The notes beneath the pieces were generated by a model. The model was not told the DNA's origin and did no database searches. It worked only from the letters and a program-made list of their open reading frames with translations. A stretch of DNA of 64,000 bases. It comes from Bremia lactucae. Taxonomy: Eukaryota > Oomycota > Peronosporomycetes > Peronosporales > Peronosporaceae. Every line of letters starts with the position of its first letter. The first letter of the stretch is position 1. Of this stretch, positions 11,701 to 22,335 are shown in pieces. The stretch lies in assembly GCF_004359215.1 (NCBI RefSeq), contig NC_090615.1, positions 4,525,710 through 4,589,709 of the forward strand, in the 5' to 3' direction. The translations under genes and the position numbers were made by a program.

Positions 11701-13340
11701 TATCGATAAAGACCTGTTGCTTTATTGCACAGACATCGCGGACCCCCCGCGTTTCGTTGTTCCTCATGATAAGGATTTGAAGTACCGAATCCTCTATGAG
11801 GCACATGATACTGTCATTGGTGGTCATCTCGGTAGAGAAAAGACCTACGGCTCTGTAAGCCAGAGTTATTGGTGGCCTAAACGTTATAGGTCAGCACATA
11901 TGTTCACAAATGCGAAACTTGCCAACCGGTTAAACCCTCGGCGCATGCTGCTACGCCACTGGCGAGCCTTCCCATCCCCATAGGTTGCTGGGAGTCCATT
12001 AATATGGATTTTGTATTCGGGCTACCGAAAGATTCAGCCGGTAACTCCAGTATGGTGGTCTTTGTTGACCGATTGAGCAAAAGGGCTTACATAGCGGCCG
12101 TGCCGGATTCCATTGATGATGAGGGTACAGCTAAGCTATTTATTGATCGCGTGTTTCGACAACATGGTTTGCCAGTGGCAATTGTCCTTGATCGGGACCC
12201 CCACTTCACGGGATAATTCTTGAAAACAATTCTCCGAGTGCTTGGCACCACATTAGATATGTCCACTGCGGACCATCCGCAGACCGATGGTCAAATCGAA
12301 CGTGTCAATAGCGTCTTTGAAGACGTTTTACGCAGCGTGTGTCTCAGACACCAAATCGCTGGAGTCCAATGCTCCCAGTGGTGGGGTTTGCGTTAAATAA
12401 CGCTGTCCATGCCTCTACAGGCTATACTCCGTTCTTTGTCAACGGTCTCACCCACCCACGTTTGCGTTCCATTAACAAAACCACTGCGTGTTTAGGGCTT
12501 GGTGGGGGAGAATTAGCCGATAGGCTTGCTGATATCAGCCCTGTTACCGTTCGGAAACAAGTAAGCGAGTTCCTCGCGACGCGATTAAGTGTCTTAAGAC
12601 ATGTAAGGGATACGATGGCTGATAGCCAAGACAAACAAAAAGAACAAGCAGATGCCAAAGGCAGAAGCTGTATTAAATATTCGTATGCGGTCGGAGACCG
12701 AGTATATTATACGCTAAAAATCTGCCTACCAACTTTGTTTCCGCGGTCTTCAAGACCAAATTGCACCCGCGCTTTATTGGACCATTTACGGTCGGGGCCA
12801 AGATAGGTATAGCTTATACGCTTAACCTTTCTAGCAAGCTGCGTATACACCCAGTGTCTTACGTTGGCTTGCTTAAGCCATAACGGGACCCTTCCCAGGT
12901 GGACTTGAAGGCGCTTGCACCGAGAGAGGTGGTCTTGCCGCAGATTGCTGCATCCTCACCAGGATATCCAACTGGCCCTTTAAATGAGGCTGCTGACTCC
13001 AGCGTCGAAAGACGAGCCCGAACTGCCTCAAAAGAGCTCATAACCCGAGCAAAGACCTCACGAAGGAATTGCACCTCGTGCCGTAGAACATCAAATGTTT
13101 CCACCGAAATTTCGGCCTCCTCCCGCGCTGCTTGATGCGCGAGGGAACCTTCGTTTCTTGTGGAGAAACTTTTGAAGCGACGTCGTCGTGAGGGCCAATA
13201 CCAGTATCTGGTGAAGTGGCTAGGGTACCCCTCTTTTGAAAACTCTTGGGAGTTCGAGGTACCTCTTCGCCAAGATTGCCCGTACGCCGTTGACGTTTTT
13301 GAGCGCCAAGCTCAGGTTCAACTCGCGTCAAACGACGCTT
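8767..13340 (+). pseudogene. pol: Family A pol (A2), all domains present, many breaks
   Basis: Order: protease (active-site region near 8880-8900, where LID is followed by a TGA instead of SG; flap-side ILGIAWLEHHEPW at 9109), a linker with a 120-bp tandem repeat, RT (10151-10945; QWPLPKKQ, FCVKKPNGKWRIVHAYNKL, TYFDDIFVHSRA with YFDD intact near 10728), RNase H (11180-11540; CDASDFAIGSALLQ region, LADALSRRPDY), integrase zinc-binding region (11780-11940) and DDE core (MDFVFGLPKDS 12004, LDRDPHF 12187, HPQTDGQIERVN about 12271-12306), then a chromodomain (YLVKWLGYPSFENSWEF, 13200-13255). At least six frameshifts or stops break it. The tail overlaps the antisense ORF. Confidence 0.88.
9436..9675 (+). 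repeat. Two tandem 120-bp repeats in the A pol linker
   Basis: Unit 1 (9436-9555) and unit 2 (9556-9675) align without gaps at a 120-base period. Each codes for a 40-residue repeat containing PEIRGVARLS, VVGRGG or MVGRGG, and ILSV.SDT..GSPG. A3 (44980-45090, minus strand) has only one unit, so the repeat number varies between copies. Confidence 0.85.
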
Positions 13341-13973
13341 CCCACCGCTCTATAGCCTCAGTGCGGCTTCGATCCATAGTTGTACGGTCATCCGAAGCAC
13401 TGAAATATCGGCTAGGCCTTTCTTCGTTTCTTGGCATAAATGTCGAACGTAATGGCCTTTGGCCTTGAGCTTAGCGAAATCAAAGCGAAGCTTCCGTTCC
13501 AAACGAACATCACCTCTATCCGCAGACTCTCAGATATTCCAGATATTACGAAGTCGGCGGTCCCAATGGACCCAGTTCTCAAATGAGACTTCGTTTTCAC
13601 TCCTTGTTTCGTTTGGAAACATAACGATCGGAAGTTTCCACATTAAGGTCACCAAAGCCCCACGGGCTTGATCAGGTAAACGCGTCAGATACTGGCTTCG
13701 TGTCATTACCTTTGGCGTAAGGTATTGCTCATGAAGATCGTCGCGACCAGTAATCTCCTCCGGCGTCCTCGCCGAGTCACCAAAGATCCAGATGACCAAA
13801 CTATGACCCGCTATCTCTTTGAGACGCTCGTCTGCACTAAGCTGAGTATATATATTCACTTCAACTGCGCTTCCCACGATAGATGTGGAAATGGGCGGAT
13901 CCTCGGCCATAGTAAGGCTTGGATCAGGAGTTGCAGGCGCAGCGTAACACCTGAACTGTTTGTAAGTGGTCAT
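12859..13973 (-). pseudogene. Family A antisense ORF (A2 copy)
   Basis: Opposite in strand to gag-pol. The upper part is open from 13973 to 13530 (147 residues), with the motif LPIVMFPNETRSENEVSFEN followed by WVHWDRRLRNIWNI. After a stop it continues as RLERKLRFDFAKLKAKG and, at 13331-12859, VPRTPKSFQKRGTLATSPD and a coiled-coil end (HEVQFLREVFARVMSSFEAV). The C-terminal third overlaps the chromodomain end of pol on the other strand. The A3 element carries the same protein (40820-41740). No known domain was recognised. NET-x5-E-x-x-F and FAKL resemble the family C antisense protein, so the two may be homologous. Confidence 0.7.
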
Positions 13974-14462
13974 ATCATTGTCAACCGATATGAGACACTC
14001 AAACGGGCTTTGGTATTCAGCTTAGCGAATTCAAAGCGAAATTTTTGTTCTGGACGAACATCAGCCACAGCGGCAGACTCGTTAAGAGTCCAAATATTGC
14101 AAAGGCGATGACCTATTTAAAAAACCAAACTTTCCCCTCACTTTCCGTCTCGTTCAGATAGAAGGCGACGTAATTGTCCGCATTGCGGACACCGAGGTAC
14201 ACGTGCTTGGTCAAGCAGACAAATCAGTATTGACGTGGCGTCATTACCCGTGGAGTGAGGTGGAGCATCAGTCTTTAACGAACCTCGCGGCTTTCCGCTT
14301 CCAATTTGTGTATAGTGTAGCGCTAGGTCTGTCCTATCTCTTCGACCCTCGCCTTCTTGGTGAAGATTTGCCGCCACCCAATTTCCGTGAATTCGAAGAC
14401 AAGCTTTGCAACACTCCCATTGATCACACCACGCCCGTTGACGACACTAGAGGGACGTCCTC
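13974..14462 (-). pseudogene. Second, diverged antisense-ORF module
   Basis: Read leftwards it gives LICLLDQARVPRCPQCGQLR, then LLSERDGK, then LCNIWTLNESA and RPEQKFRFEFAKLNTKARL. These align in order with LTRLPDQARGALVT, MFPNETRS, LRNIWNI and RLERKLRFDFAKLKAKG of the A2 antisense ORF just downstream. It is therefore a homologous module from a related but different element, or an old duplication. It ends where the C2 LTR begins. Confidence 0.5.
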
Positions 14463-14980
14463 TGTAGGCGGGCGTGTCTTGATGCGGCCACGCTCTACTT
14501 AGCTACACACTCTAGCACAGCAAAGAAGCGGTTAGACCGTCTTCTCTTGCGTGCAGTGAGATAGGTTTTGTGGGCGCCTTTGCGACCTCGCCCAACGCAC
14601 TAAGTACTGTAGTAAAGTGTCGTTCACGGGAGCGGTAATCCGGCTCCTCGTGCGCACTTACTAAGTAGAAAGTAGTTGTCAGACTAATTTATATTTAATC
14701 GCATTAAATATAAATACCTAATTCTACCAATCAAAATGTCATCTCTATAGATAACACTTAATATGTATTGCGAGCGTATCTTCTAAATACCTCGCGTAAC
14801 GGATGACGCTAGCCGTCATCCCTCCTAATGTGAATGCACCAATGTGCATCACATACACAAGGGTTGGTCACAAATGTGAACCACATCCGAGTGGTGGGTC
14901 TAGTTTCTTGTTTTGAGTAATTGACACCAAGTGTACTTAACGGGGACTGTGTTACATTAAGGCAACTTTAGCCCGTTACA
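14463..14980 (-). repeat. 3' LTR of C2
   Basis: 518 bases, the reverse complement of the family C LTR. Contains the palindrome ATTTATATTTAAT-N3-ATTAAATATAAAT around 14690-14718. Joined at 14981 to the purine tract (ccattcccccttaa on the plus strand). Confidence 0.9.
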
Positions 14981-14997
14981 CCATTCCCCCTTAAAGA

Positions 14998-15020
14998 ACG
15001 AATTTACATTTTAAATTCGT
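14998..15020 (-). other. Hairpin next to the polypurine tract (C2)
   Basis: ACGAATTTA (14998-15006) and TAAATTCGT (15012-15020) form a 9-bp stem with a 5-base loop, directly upstream of the polypurine tract in element sense (14981-14993). The same position has a stem in C3 (34143-34166), and in C4 (49019-49040) with a compensatory change. Confidence 0.7.
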
Positions 15021-15109
15021 CAAAAAAGAGCGAGGAACTGCGAGCAGCTTTCGCACCGCTAGTTCACTTAACACTCTAGCGACCTGTGTTCACATACACG
15101 GTGCCAAAG

Positions 15110-16260
15110 ATGCCACCGAAAAGGGGCCACGTTGGTGGGTCGTCTGCGAAGACGACCACTCAACCTCGCCCTAAGCGCACGCGCCGCGTGTTAACGCCGG
15201 CAGCGTCTAATGCCTTAGTCGAAACGCAGACAGCTACTGCTGCTGTCGCGTTAACGGGGCTAAAGGATCCATCCCAGTTTAACAGTGAGGATGCTGATCC
15301 GTCGCTTATTGTCGACTGACTACAATGAGTCGACACCGTTGCCGTCACCTCATAGTAGTGATGCGGACAACGAGCTCATGAGGAAGGACGATGGCGCATT
15401 ATTGCCCATTCAAACTTCTCTCATGCCTCACAACACGGAGACAGCATCATTTACGAATGCTGTCTCGTCGTCTGCGCTGGAAAGCGCAGCGACAGGTAAT
15501 GAGAGCCCATAAGGGCGCAGCCGCTTCTCCGTTGGGTAAAACCGCAACGCCTTATGCTCGGACCATAATCCATAATGGTTCTGACATAGATGATTCGGAG
15601 CCTAAACCTGCCGACGACACGTGAACGTGCTCAGTCAACGCTACTTCTGCTAGTCCATTTGAGACTAGCGAAGAGGTCTCAGCTGGTGCTCCTTTACATA
15701 GGCAGCCATCAAGCCGGACACGTCAATACGTAGGTTATCGATCGGTTCCAAGAATCAAAACTCTTCGGGTAACCTTACCATTGAACGAGGATCTGTTTTC
15801 TTTGCCTCACGGAGCGGTGGGTAAGCAACCTTCCAACAAGGAAGCGTTGGTCCCACCCGTATCCATCAGTGCAGGCGGCACCCGATAGGAGTGGCGATCT
15901 CGTCCACCTACTCGCGGCTGCCTTACCTTCGTCCGTTCAGTCATAGGCGTTAAGGGCTGCTGAAGGACGTATTGCGGATCTCGAGGGATAAGTCTCGCGA
16001 CTGACCTCGGATCTTTTCTTATGTTTGAGCGAAGGTTCGTCAGGGTTATGAACGCCTGAAGACTCGCTTGGACCTTTTCGAGAGGATAATGCTGAGGGAT
16101 CCGCGTTACTCGCGTGATGTCTCTCGCTCGCCGAGTCTTGTTCGTGGTGGGAGGAGTCGGTCGGCTGATAGCTTTTCGCCTTCACCGTCCCTCTCACCCG
16201 AACGACGCTCGACTCACAGTCGACGTCACCATCGGTCTCCTTAGACGGATGGGGATATGT
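15110..16260 (+). pseudogene. Family C antisense ORF (C2 copy)
   Basis: The ATG at 15110 gives MPPKRGHVGGSSAKTTTQPR, a basic start followed by an Ala/Thr stretch, then an acidic, Ser/Pro-rich part (DADPSLIVD, PLPSPHSSDADNEL) and HKGAAASPLGKTATPYARTI with IIHNGSDIDDSE at about 15515-15600. Further on are ADLEG and LTSDL remnants of the C-terminal coiled coil (about 15970-16020). Frames shift near 15317 and 15500. The middle NET motif block present in C1 and C4 is deleted (about 15640). The C-terminal half overlaps the pol tail on the minus strand. Function unknown. Confidence 0.68.
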
Positions 16261-19200
16261 GACCTCATTTGGGTCTACACACCATTTCAGACGACCCACG
16301 TAAAATACGGCGAAAGAATGAGCCTATAATTTAGGTCTCCAACCTCTTCGACCTCCGTTAAGGGCCCAATGAAACGCGGCAACAACTTCGTAGTACCTCC
16401 AGGTAGTACAGAAAATGCATTCTTAGGTAGGGTAGCAGTACTTAATAGTACCTTTTCACCCACTCTAAAGCGTTCATTATTTTTGCGACCATTTCGGTCC
16501 GCATGTTCTTTTTGCTTGTCCTGTGGGCTTGCCATCGCGTCACGTACTTTTCGTGTGATGGCTAATCGCTAATCGCTCATCCGCAAAGCGTTGACCTCGC
16601 TCACGCTTTTAGCATCAAACTCGTCTATGATACCGCCGAGAGGTCGGTCATAAGGCTAATTTTTATTGACCACTGCTTAACTGGCAGGGTCACTAGGGCA
16701 AATTACTATCTTTGAGATGATACCCTCGCGGGTCATCGTCGTATTGACGAAACTATGTCCCTCTTTCGCACCGGGCATAGTGAGGGGCCCTCCCCCACTA
16801 AGACTCGGGGTGTGCACAAACGAGACTGGCGTCCGAGGATGGCGCAGTCCATTAATATAAAACGGTGTCTCACCCGTGCTGGCGTGGACACTGTTATTTA
16901 TACCGAACTCCACAAAGGGCAATTGCTTGCTCCACTCTTCGGGAGTTGCTATAGGGATCACAAGGTGACAGCTGATGCCATAACATGACATCGCTGTAGC
17001 TAAAGCGATTTAGCTTAGCTTTCAGGTGCGACGGGAGGGGAACCTTTCGTCCACCAAAGTGATGCAACAGTAGGCGACAATGGTCGTCCTGACTGAAGCT
17101 CTCTTTTACCTCAGTGGCTAATGAGCCTGTCACGTGGTATGCCTTCATGGCTGCCAACGTTGACCGCTGAAATTGTGCTTTAGCACTAGACACACTTTCC
17201 TGGTGTCTCACCTCGAAGTCTGGTCTGCGCGATAAAGCGTCAGCCAAGACATTTGACTTACCCGGCTTGTATATAACTTTTAAATTAAATTCAGAGAAGA
17301 ATGTAAGCCATCTTGCCATTCTAGGCGAGAGGTGCGGTGGGTTTATTGCGGTACGCAGTGATGCGTGATCCGTATAAACCACAAATGGTTCGGTGTCCAA
17401 TAGGTGCACACGAAATTTGACAAGAGCATACTTTATTGAAAGTAGTTCTTTGTCATATACGGGTAATTCAGTTCCGCGGCTTTTAAAAGCCGGGACTGAT
17501 AAGAGATGACGCGGTCAACGCCGTCGTCATCCCTTCTGCATGAGCGCGCTGCCGATTGCAAAGTTACTTGCATCGTAGACGACGCTAAAGGGCTTATCCT
17601 CGTCTGGTAATGCCAAGACCGGTCTACAAGAGATTGCTTCAGTGATGTGAACGCATCATCTTGTTCTTTTAACCAAACCCATTCTGCGTTCTTTTGAAGG
17701 AGCTAAAATAATGGTTTAGTTTGCTCTGCATAATTCTTGCTATATTTATTTAAGTAATTAGCGAGCCCTAGGAATTGGCGCAATCCTTCACATGCCGTGG
17801 GATTGGCCATTCCTTTACTAAGTTTATCTTGTCTGGGTCTGCTCGTACACCATGTGTACCAACGATGCAGCCCAGTACAGGTATCTCAGGGACCCCCATG
17901 ACGCACTTTTGCAAGTTGACGTACAATTGGGCGTCCTTTAAAGTCTATAACTTAGCGTCTAAATGATGCTTGTGCGACTCTATTGCACGCAGCCCGTCCT
18001 CGGCCCTACTACGCACGAATACATCGTCAAAGTAATGGGACGCGTAGGCACGGTGCTGACGCATCACGTGAGCCACCACTGGGTTGAATGTAGGCGGTGG
18101 GTTTTCCAATTTTAGGGCGTCACAAGCCACTCCCAAAGCATACCGCTTGGGGTGCTTACTGCCGTTTTGGCTACATCGGACTCCTCTCATGAGTACCTGA
18201 TACTAGCCATCCTTCAAATTCAACGGGAAAAGATAGTTGACTTTCCCATGGAGTTCAACAAGACATCTGTCCGCGGGATTGGCGCTTGCGCCGGTACGGT
18301 CGCCGTATTCAGCTTATTGTAAGCATGAACCACGCGCCATCCACCTGTGGCTTTACGCACACAAAAGGTCGGGCTGCAGTGAGGCGATTTGCTCTCACGC
18401 ACATGTCCCGCCTTGGCTCGCTTGTCGAAGAACTCATCGATATAATCGACTTGTTCTTTCGGCAACGGCCATTGCCTGGTCACACAATACTTGGTGCCAG
18501 GTTCGAGGTCTATCTCGTGCCCGATGCCCCTATCTGCTGGTAGGCGGCTCGGCACTTCTTCTGGGAACACATCACGATGTTTCCACAGAACCTCGAAGAA
18601 CGGACTGTATCTCAAGGCATTCCAGCCTTGAGCAGCGAACCGTGTATTTGTATTTTTGTCCGTTCTAGATCACTCTTGTCCATTGTGGACGACGAGCAAC
18701 AGTCCACCAAGTCCTCTTTTGGAACTGGTGTGACTATTTCGTGGATCTTTCCTTCCTTTAACTCGGCAAGGAACAGACCCCACGACATTTCCGGGAGATT
18801 TACTATCTCCTCGGTAGATTTAAAGACTTGACGGAGCACCTCAACTGAGGATGCCTCTGCAATTTCGTCTTTGGCGGCCTCGAACACCTCGTTCAAAGGC
18901 CCGTCCTCGCTAATAGGAACTGATACAAACGTCACTCTCCGATTGTCACTCGTTTAGACGTGCCTTTGATCGTCCTAATCTGTCGGGTATTCGCTCTCTG
19001 AGTAACGACGAGATTTTTGGGAAGCGGGTGCCGTTGCTCTCCTGGCTAACGCACCCCTTCCAATCGCACCAGGCTCTAGGCGCCGTGCCGGTTCATGCGA
19101 CGCTTGACTTCCTGTCAGCTCATCGTCTGCTGCCACAGGATTTTATGCTCTGTGCAGGAAATTCGAAAGCATGACTACTTGTCATCGTCCTTTTCACTAC

Positions 19201-19766
19201 CCCAGTCTCCACGAGGTGGGTAGGAATTGGTGACGTTTGACATCCCGTCAACGCACCCTCGACTGTGTTCGACACGACATCAGTTACATACACCTCTCGC
19301 AGGAGCACACCCCTTCCGGTGTCCTGCGTAGAGCTCGAAACTGTGCGTGTATGCCAGTCTATCCATGGTTGGTACTTCGCCAACCATGGCATGCCTAGGA
19401 TGAGGTCATAAAGACTCTCCATTCCTAGCACTGTGAACTTCTCTTTACAAGAAAAGTCACTAAAGCTGAAAGCGAGTTCTACCTGAACTCCCTCAGAGTT
19501 AATGAGTGCGGCGTTCGCTAAAGAACGGTCGCCTCTTCTCGCTTGCCAAACTGTCAAAGCGACTCAAACATCGCCGGTCTCTTTCTTAGAGCCGCGAGTT
19601 TTACAAAATTTTGTGATGCACTCGAATCCACTAGGAGGGTCATCACCTGGTCATAGCCTCGTACTTGAGCGCTATAGAGCAGCAGGGTTGATGTCCGAAA
19701 TTTTAAGACCTCAGGGACTATGCTACCCATTTGTTCCACAACTCTAAAGTTAGGGGTAGTTTCAGA
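15690..19766 (-). pseudogene. pol: Family C pol (C2)
   Basis: Protease: LLVDSSASQNF (about 19640), where the usual D-S/T-G reads D-S-S. RT: FCVRKATGGWRVVHAYNKL and ASHYFDDVFVRSRAEDG with YFDD intact (about 18030). RNase H: LADALSRRPDFE (about 17220). At 16975 the reading jumps to the integrase end (EWSKQLPFVEFGINNSV), so zinc finger and DDE core are absent, exactly as in C1. Integrase tail about 16300-16540; chromodomain relic (RFLVGRLL, QILVQW, GYPKSF) about 15690-15840. Several frameshifts and stops. Confidence 0.85.
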
Positions 19767-19767
19767 G

Positions 19768-20855
19768 TCCGCGTGAGTGGGGCATCCCGCCCCTTCTGCG
19801 CTCCTGCATTTCCCGACCTCTCAGTGGTCGATGCAGAATTCATGCGTCTCACACGCTGGTTCTTGCCATCGCTCTTCGAAAAGGGAGTCCTCTTGTGGTA
19901 TCTATCCCCAGCAGGAACCCTGGCATAGCAGCCCATCATATGGCCGCGCATGCCGCAATCATAGCAGACAACGTCTGCATTGCCCAACTCCATGGGAGTA
20001 GCATCTGGCCTCTCGGCCGACGGCTTATACCAAGCTGTCGCCGAGGCACTGTTGTAGGATTGCTCCTCAACTAAGGCAATTTGGATTGCCTCTTCCATCG
20101 TCGACGGCACCTTTCTGAAAACGGCCTGTCGCGGTGGGCCATTCCGTAGTCCGTTCATAAACGTGGGCACCTTAATGTGCTCCGGAATCGGACCTACGGT
20201 TATGGACGCCGACAGCGAGCGCATCTCTTGCACATACTCTTGCAGAGATCGCTTCGCCTGTCGCGCTCCAAAGAAGCGCACCTGAAGCAACACTTCGTTG
20301 TTCGGCGGCTGGTACATGGCGCGAATCTTTGTCTTAAAGATCGCCCATATAGGGAACGCCTTTCTGTCCGCTATAAGCGCCGAGTAAGCCCACTCCGAGG
20401 CCTTACCGCGCATATGCGACATAGCGTACGACACCCTCCGGCTGTCGTCCTCAATGCGCTGCGCGACTCCGCATTGCCAGTGGACAATCGTGTACGCTGC
20501 AGTTCCATCGAACTTGGGCGGGTCCATCCGAATGGGCCTCGGCTGGTGCATCCGTGCTGAGAGCATCTGAAGAGTTCTGTTGAGAGCCTCGCTCCGAGCC
20601 TGCTCATGCCTTAGCTCATCCTGAGTCTGAGTGACGGACTCCGCCGCAGCATGGCTCTGTGCACGCGGACGCGGATCTCCGCTGTCCGAGCACGAATGCG
20701 TCAAACTGCTCCAACTGAGCAACATGTTGCTCAGGAGGACTGCCCAGGTGCCTGGCCAGGGCTTGTTGAGCAAGTCCCTGCGCCATATGCCCTGTCACCT
20801 CCCGACGATGTTCAGAGAGGTGAAAAGAATGAGCCAAATCGATTTTGAGGCTTAT
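19768..20855 (-). pseudogene. gag: Family C gag (C2)
   Basis: The expected start codon at 20855-20853 is ATA instead of the ATG seen in C5. Gag is otherwise open from 20773 (DELRHEQARSEALNR, GKASEWAYSALIADRKAFP, EYVQEMRSLSASI, TMEEAIQIALVEEQS). A 15-base in-frame deletion removes five residues before CGVAQ near 20475. The zinc knuckle reads C-YD-C-GMRG-H-MMG-C, one residue short of the CX2CX4HX4C pattern kept in C5. The gag stop TAG is changed to AAG at 19770-19768, so the frame runs on to 19718. Confidence 0.87.
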
Positions 20856-20900
20856 CCTCACGTACACACGCAGAGATGCGGGTCGTAGGAAGGATTTCTA

Positions 20901-20909
20901 GTGCGACCA
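20901..20909 (-). other. Primer-binding site of C2
   Basis: Reads TGGTCGCAC on the minus strand, one change from TGGTAGCAC, placed two bases inside the 5' LTR end. Confidence 0.7.
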
Positions 20910-20911
20910 AG

Positions 20912-21417
20912 TGTAAACGGAAACGTATTAATGCGGCCACGCTCTACTTAAGCACACAGCCTAACACAGCGAGGAACGGTTTGACCGTCTATTCTAGCGT
21001 GCAGTGAGGTTGTGGTAAGCGTCTTAGCGACCTCACCCAACGGACTAAGCACTCCAGAAAAGTGTCGTCACGGGAGCGGTAATCCGGCTCCTCGTGCGCA
21101 CTTACTAAGTAGAAAGTAATTTTCGGACTGATTTATATTTAATCGCATGAAATATAAATACCTATTTTTACCAATCAAAAATGTCAACTCTGTAGCGTAT
21201 CTTTCTAGATACCTCGCGTAATAGATGACGCTAGGCGTCATCCCTCCTAATGCGGATGCACCCATGTGCATCACATACACAAAGGTTGATCACAAATTTG
21301 AACCACACCCGAGTGCTGGGTCTAATTACTTTAATTTAGTAAGTGACCATCCCCTTTAGTACACCAAGTGTACTAAACGAAGACTGTGTAACATTAGGGC
21401 AACTTTAGCCCGTTATA
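20912..21417 (-). repeat. 5' LTR of C2
   Basis: 506 bases. It differs from the 3' LTR of the same element by many substitutions and indels, for instance at the termini and near 21180-21200 where about 35 bases are missing. By the LTR-divergence argument this is an old insertion, or the two LTRs come from different copies. Confidence 0.88.
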
Positions 21418-21485
21418 TCCTTGTACACCAAATTGATTGACTTCCTTAACTCGGCGCGGCATGAGAAGGCTACGAACTCATATCG

Positions 21486-21698
21486 ATGCTTGATGCTGAC
21501 GAAGAAGGCAAAGACGCCACTGCAATACTCGCTAACGGATGGTGTCTAATAGCCAATCTGCAGCCCGTAGCACTCAAGCTGTTCTCGATGGCAACATCCA
21601 GCGCTTCATCAGAACGCAACTTCTCCACAATGGAATTCATCCATTCAAAGCTTCGTAATCCACTAAGCGTGGCATCGTCTTCATTTAGAGCAACATGA
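21486..21698 (+). pseudogene. hAT transposase C-terminal dimerisation fragment
   Basis: A 70-residue open stretch ends in ALKLFSMATSSASSERNFST followed by MEFIHSKLRNPLSV. S-S-x-x-S-E-R-x-F-S within this context is the hallmark of the hAT-family C-terminal dimerisation domain. The catalytic DDE region is not in the window, and the piece is bounded by the C2 and B1 elements, so it is a dead relic. Flanks 21418-21485 and 21699-21784 hold nothing else recognisable. Confidence 0.75.
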
Positions 21699-21784
21699 GT
21701 GCCTTCCACGATATTCAGACCGCGGAGTGCTATCCCTCGGATGAAGAAGTCGACCCCAACAAAAAGTGATTAATAAAACCAAGA

Positions 21785-22193
21785 TGTAACGGGGTGTATC
21801 GCTACATGAAATTAACACTTTCTAAAGGTCGATAATATTTGGAGAATATTACTGTACATAATAATAATCTAAAAGCTTATCCATTGGTAGATATAGGCCA
21901 TTATATACACTTGCTCCGCGCTACAGTCAGCACTGGACGCGCGCGCACGAGATAGATAGATAAGACTTTATTACATGTTTTGTATTAGTTTATAATTAAG
22001 TTAGTATTAAATAGATAATAAAAAAATATCTTCAATACAGTTTTTAATCAACCCTCTTTAAAGCAAGTGTTTTTAAGAAAGTCTTCCTCTGCACGTACTA
22101 GTGTACGTGAAGTGACGTGTGGCACCACTTGCACTGAAGCAGTGCAAAGTGGATCTGTACCGAAGCAGTACAGGTCCGCAACGCCCCGTTACA
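21785..22193 (+). repeat. LTR of family B (5' LTR of B1)
   Basis: 409 bases, TGTAACGGGGTGTATCG to CCCCGTTACA, with 6-bp inverted ends. Carries AATATT-N5-AATATT near 21838 and two adjacent stem-loops with AAG loops just before the end (about 22120-22178). Confidence 0.92.
22118..22178 (+). other. Twin AAG-loop hairpins at the end of LTR-B (B1)
   Basis: First stem CCACTTGCACTG/CAGTGCAAAGTGG, second stem GGATCTGTACCG/CAGTACAGGTCC, each with loop AAG. Between LTR-B copies both arms change together at several positions (CG/CG here TG/CA; CTT/AAG here TCT/AGG), consistent with selection for RNA pairing. Confidence 0.65.
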
Positions 22194-22195
22194 CC

Positions 22196-22205
22196 TGGTA
22201 GCACT
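22196..22205 (+). other. Primer-binding site of B1
   Basis: TGGTAGCACT two bases after the LTR end, identical to those in families A and C. Confidence 0.85.
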
Positions 22206-22335
22206 ATGTAGTCCGTCCAAGGACCACAGTTCCATCATCTAACATGGACATGTTAGAAGATAATGGAGTACGCATCACGTTGCGCGTGATAGCTACTCCT
22301 TTTTAAGTGACATAGAAAGGAGAGCGGTCGAACGG

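Larger units (their letters stand above)
14463..21417 (-). mobile_element. Ty3/gypsy family C element C2, nearly complete
   Basis: Both LTRs, a primer-binding site, gag, pol and antisense ORF are present in one 6955-bp unit. It opens TGTAGG (left end, the 3' LTR) and closes GTTATA (right end, a changed GTTACA). Flanking pentamers are tcctc (14458-14462) and tcctt (21418-21422), a possible imperfect target duplication. The integrase core is deleted as in C1, so the element is non-autonomous. Confidence 0.85.
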
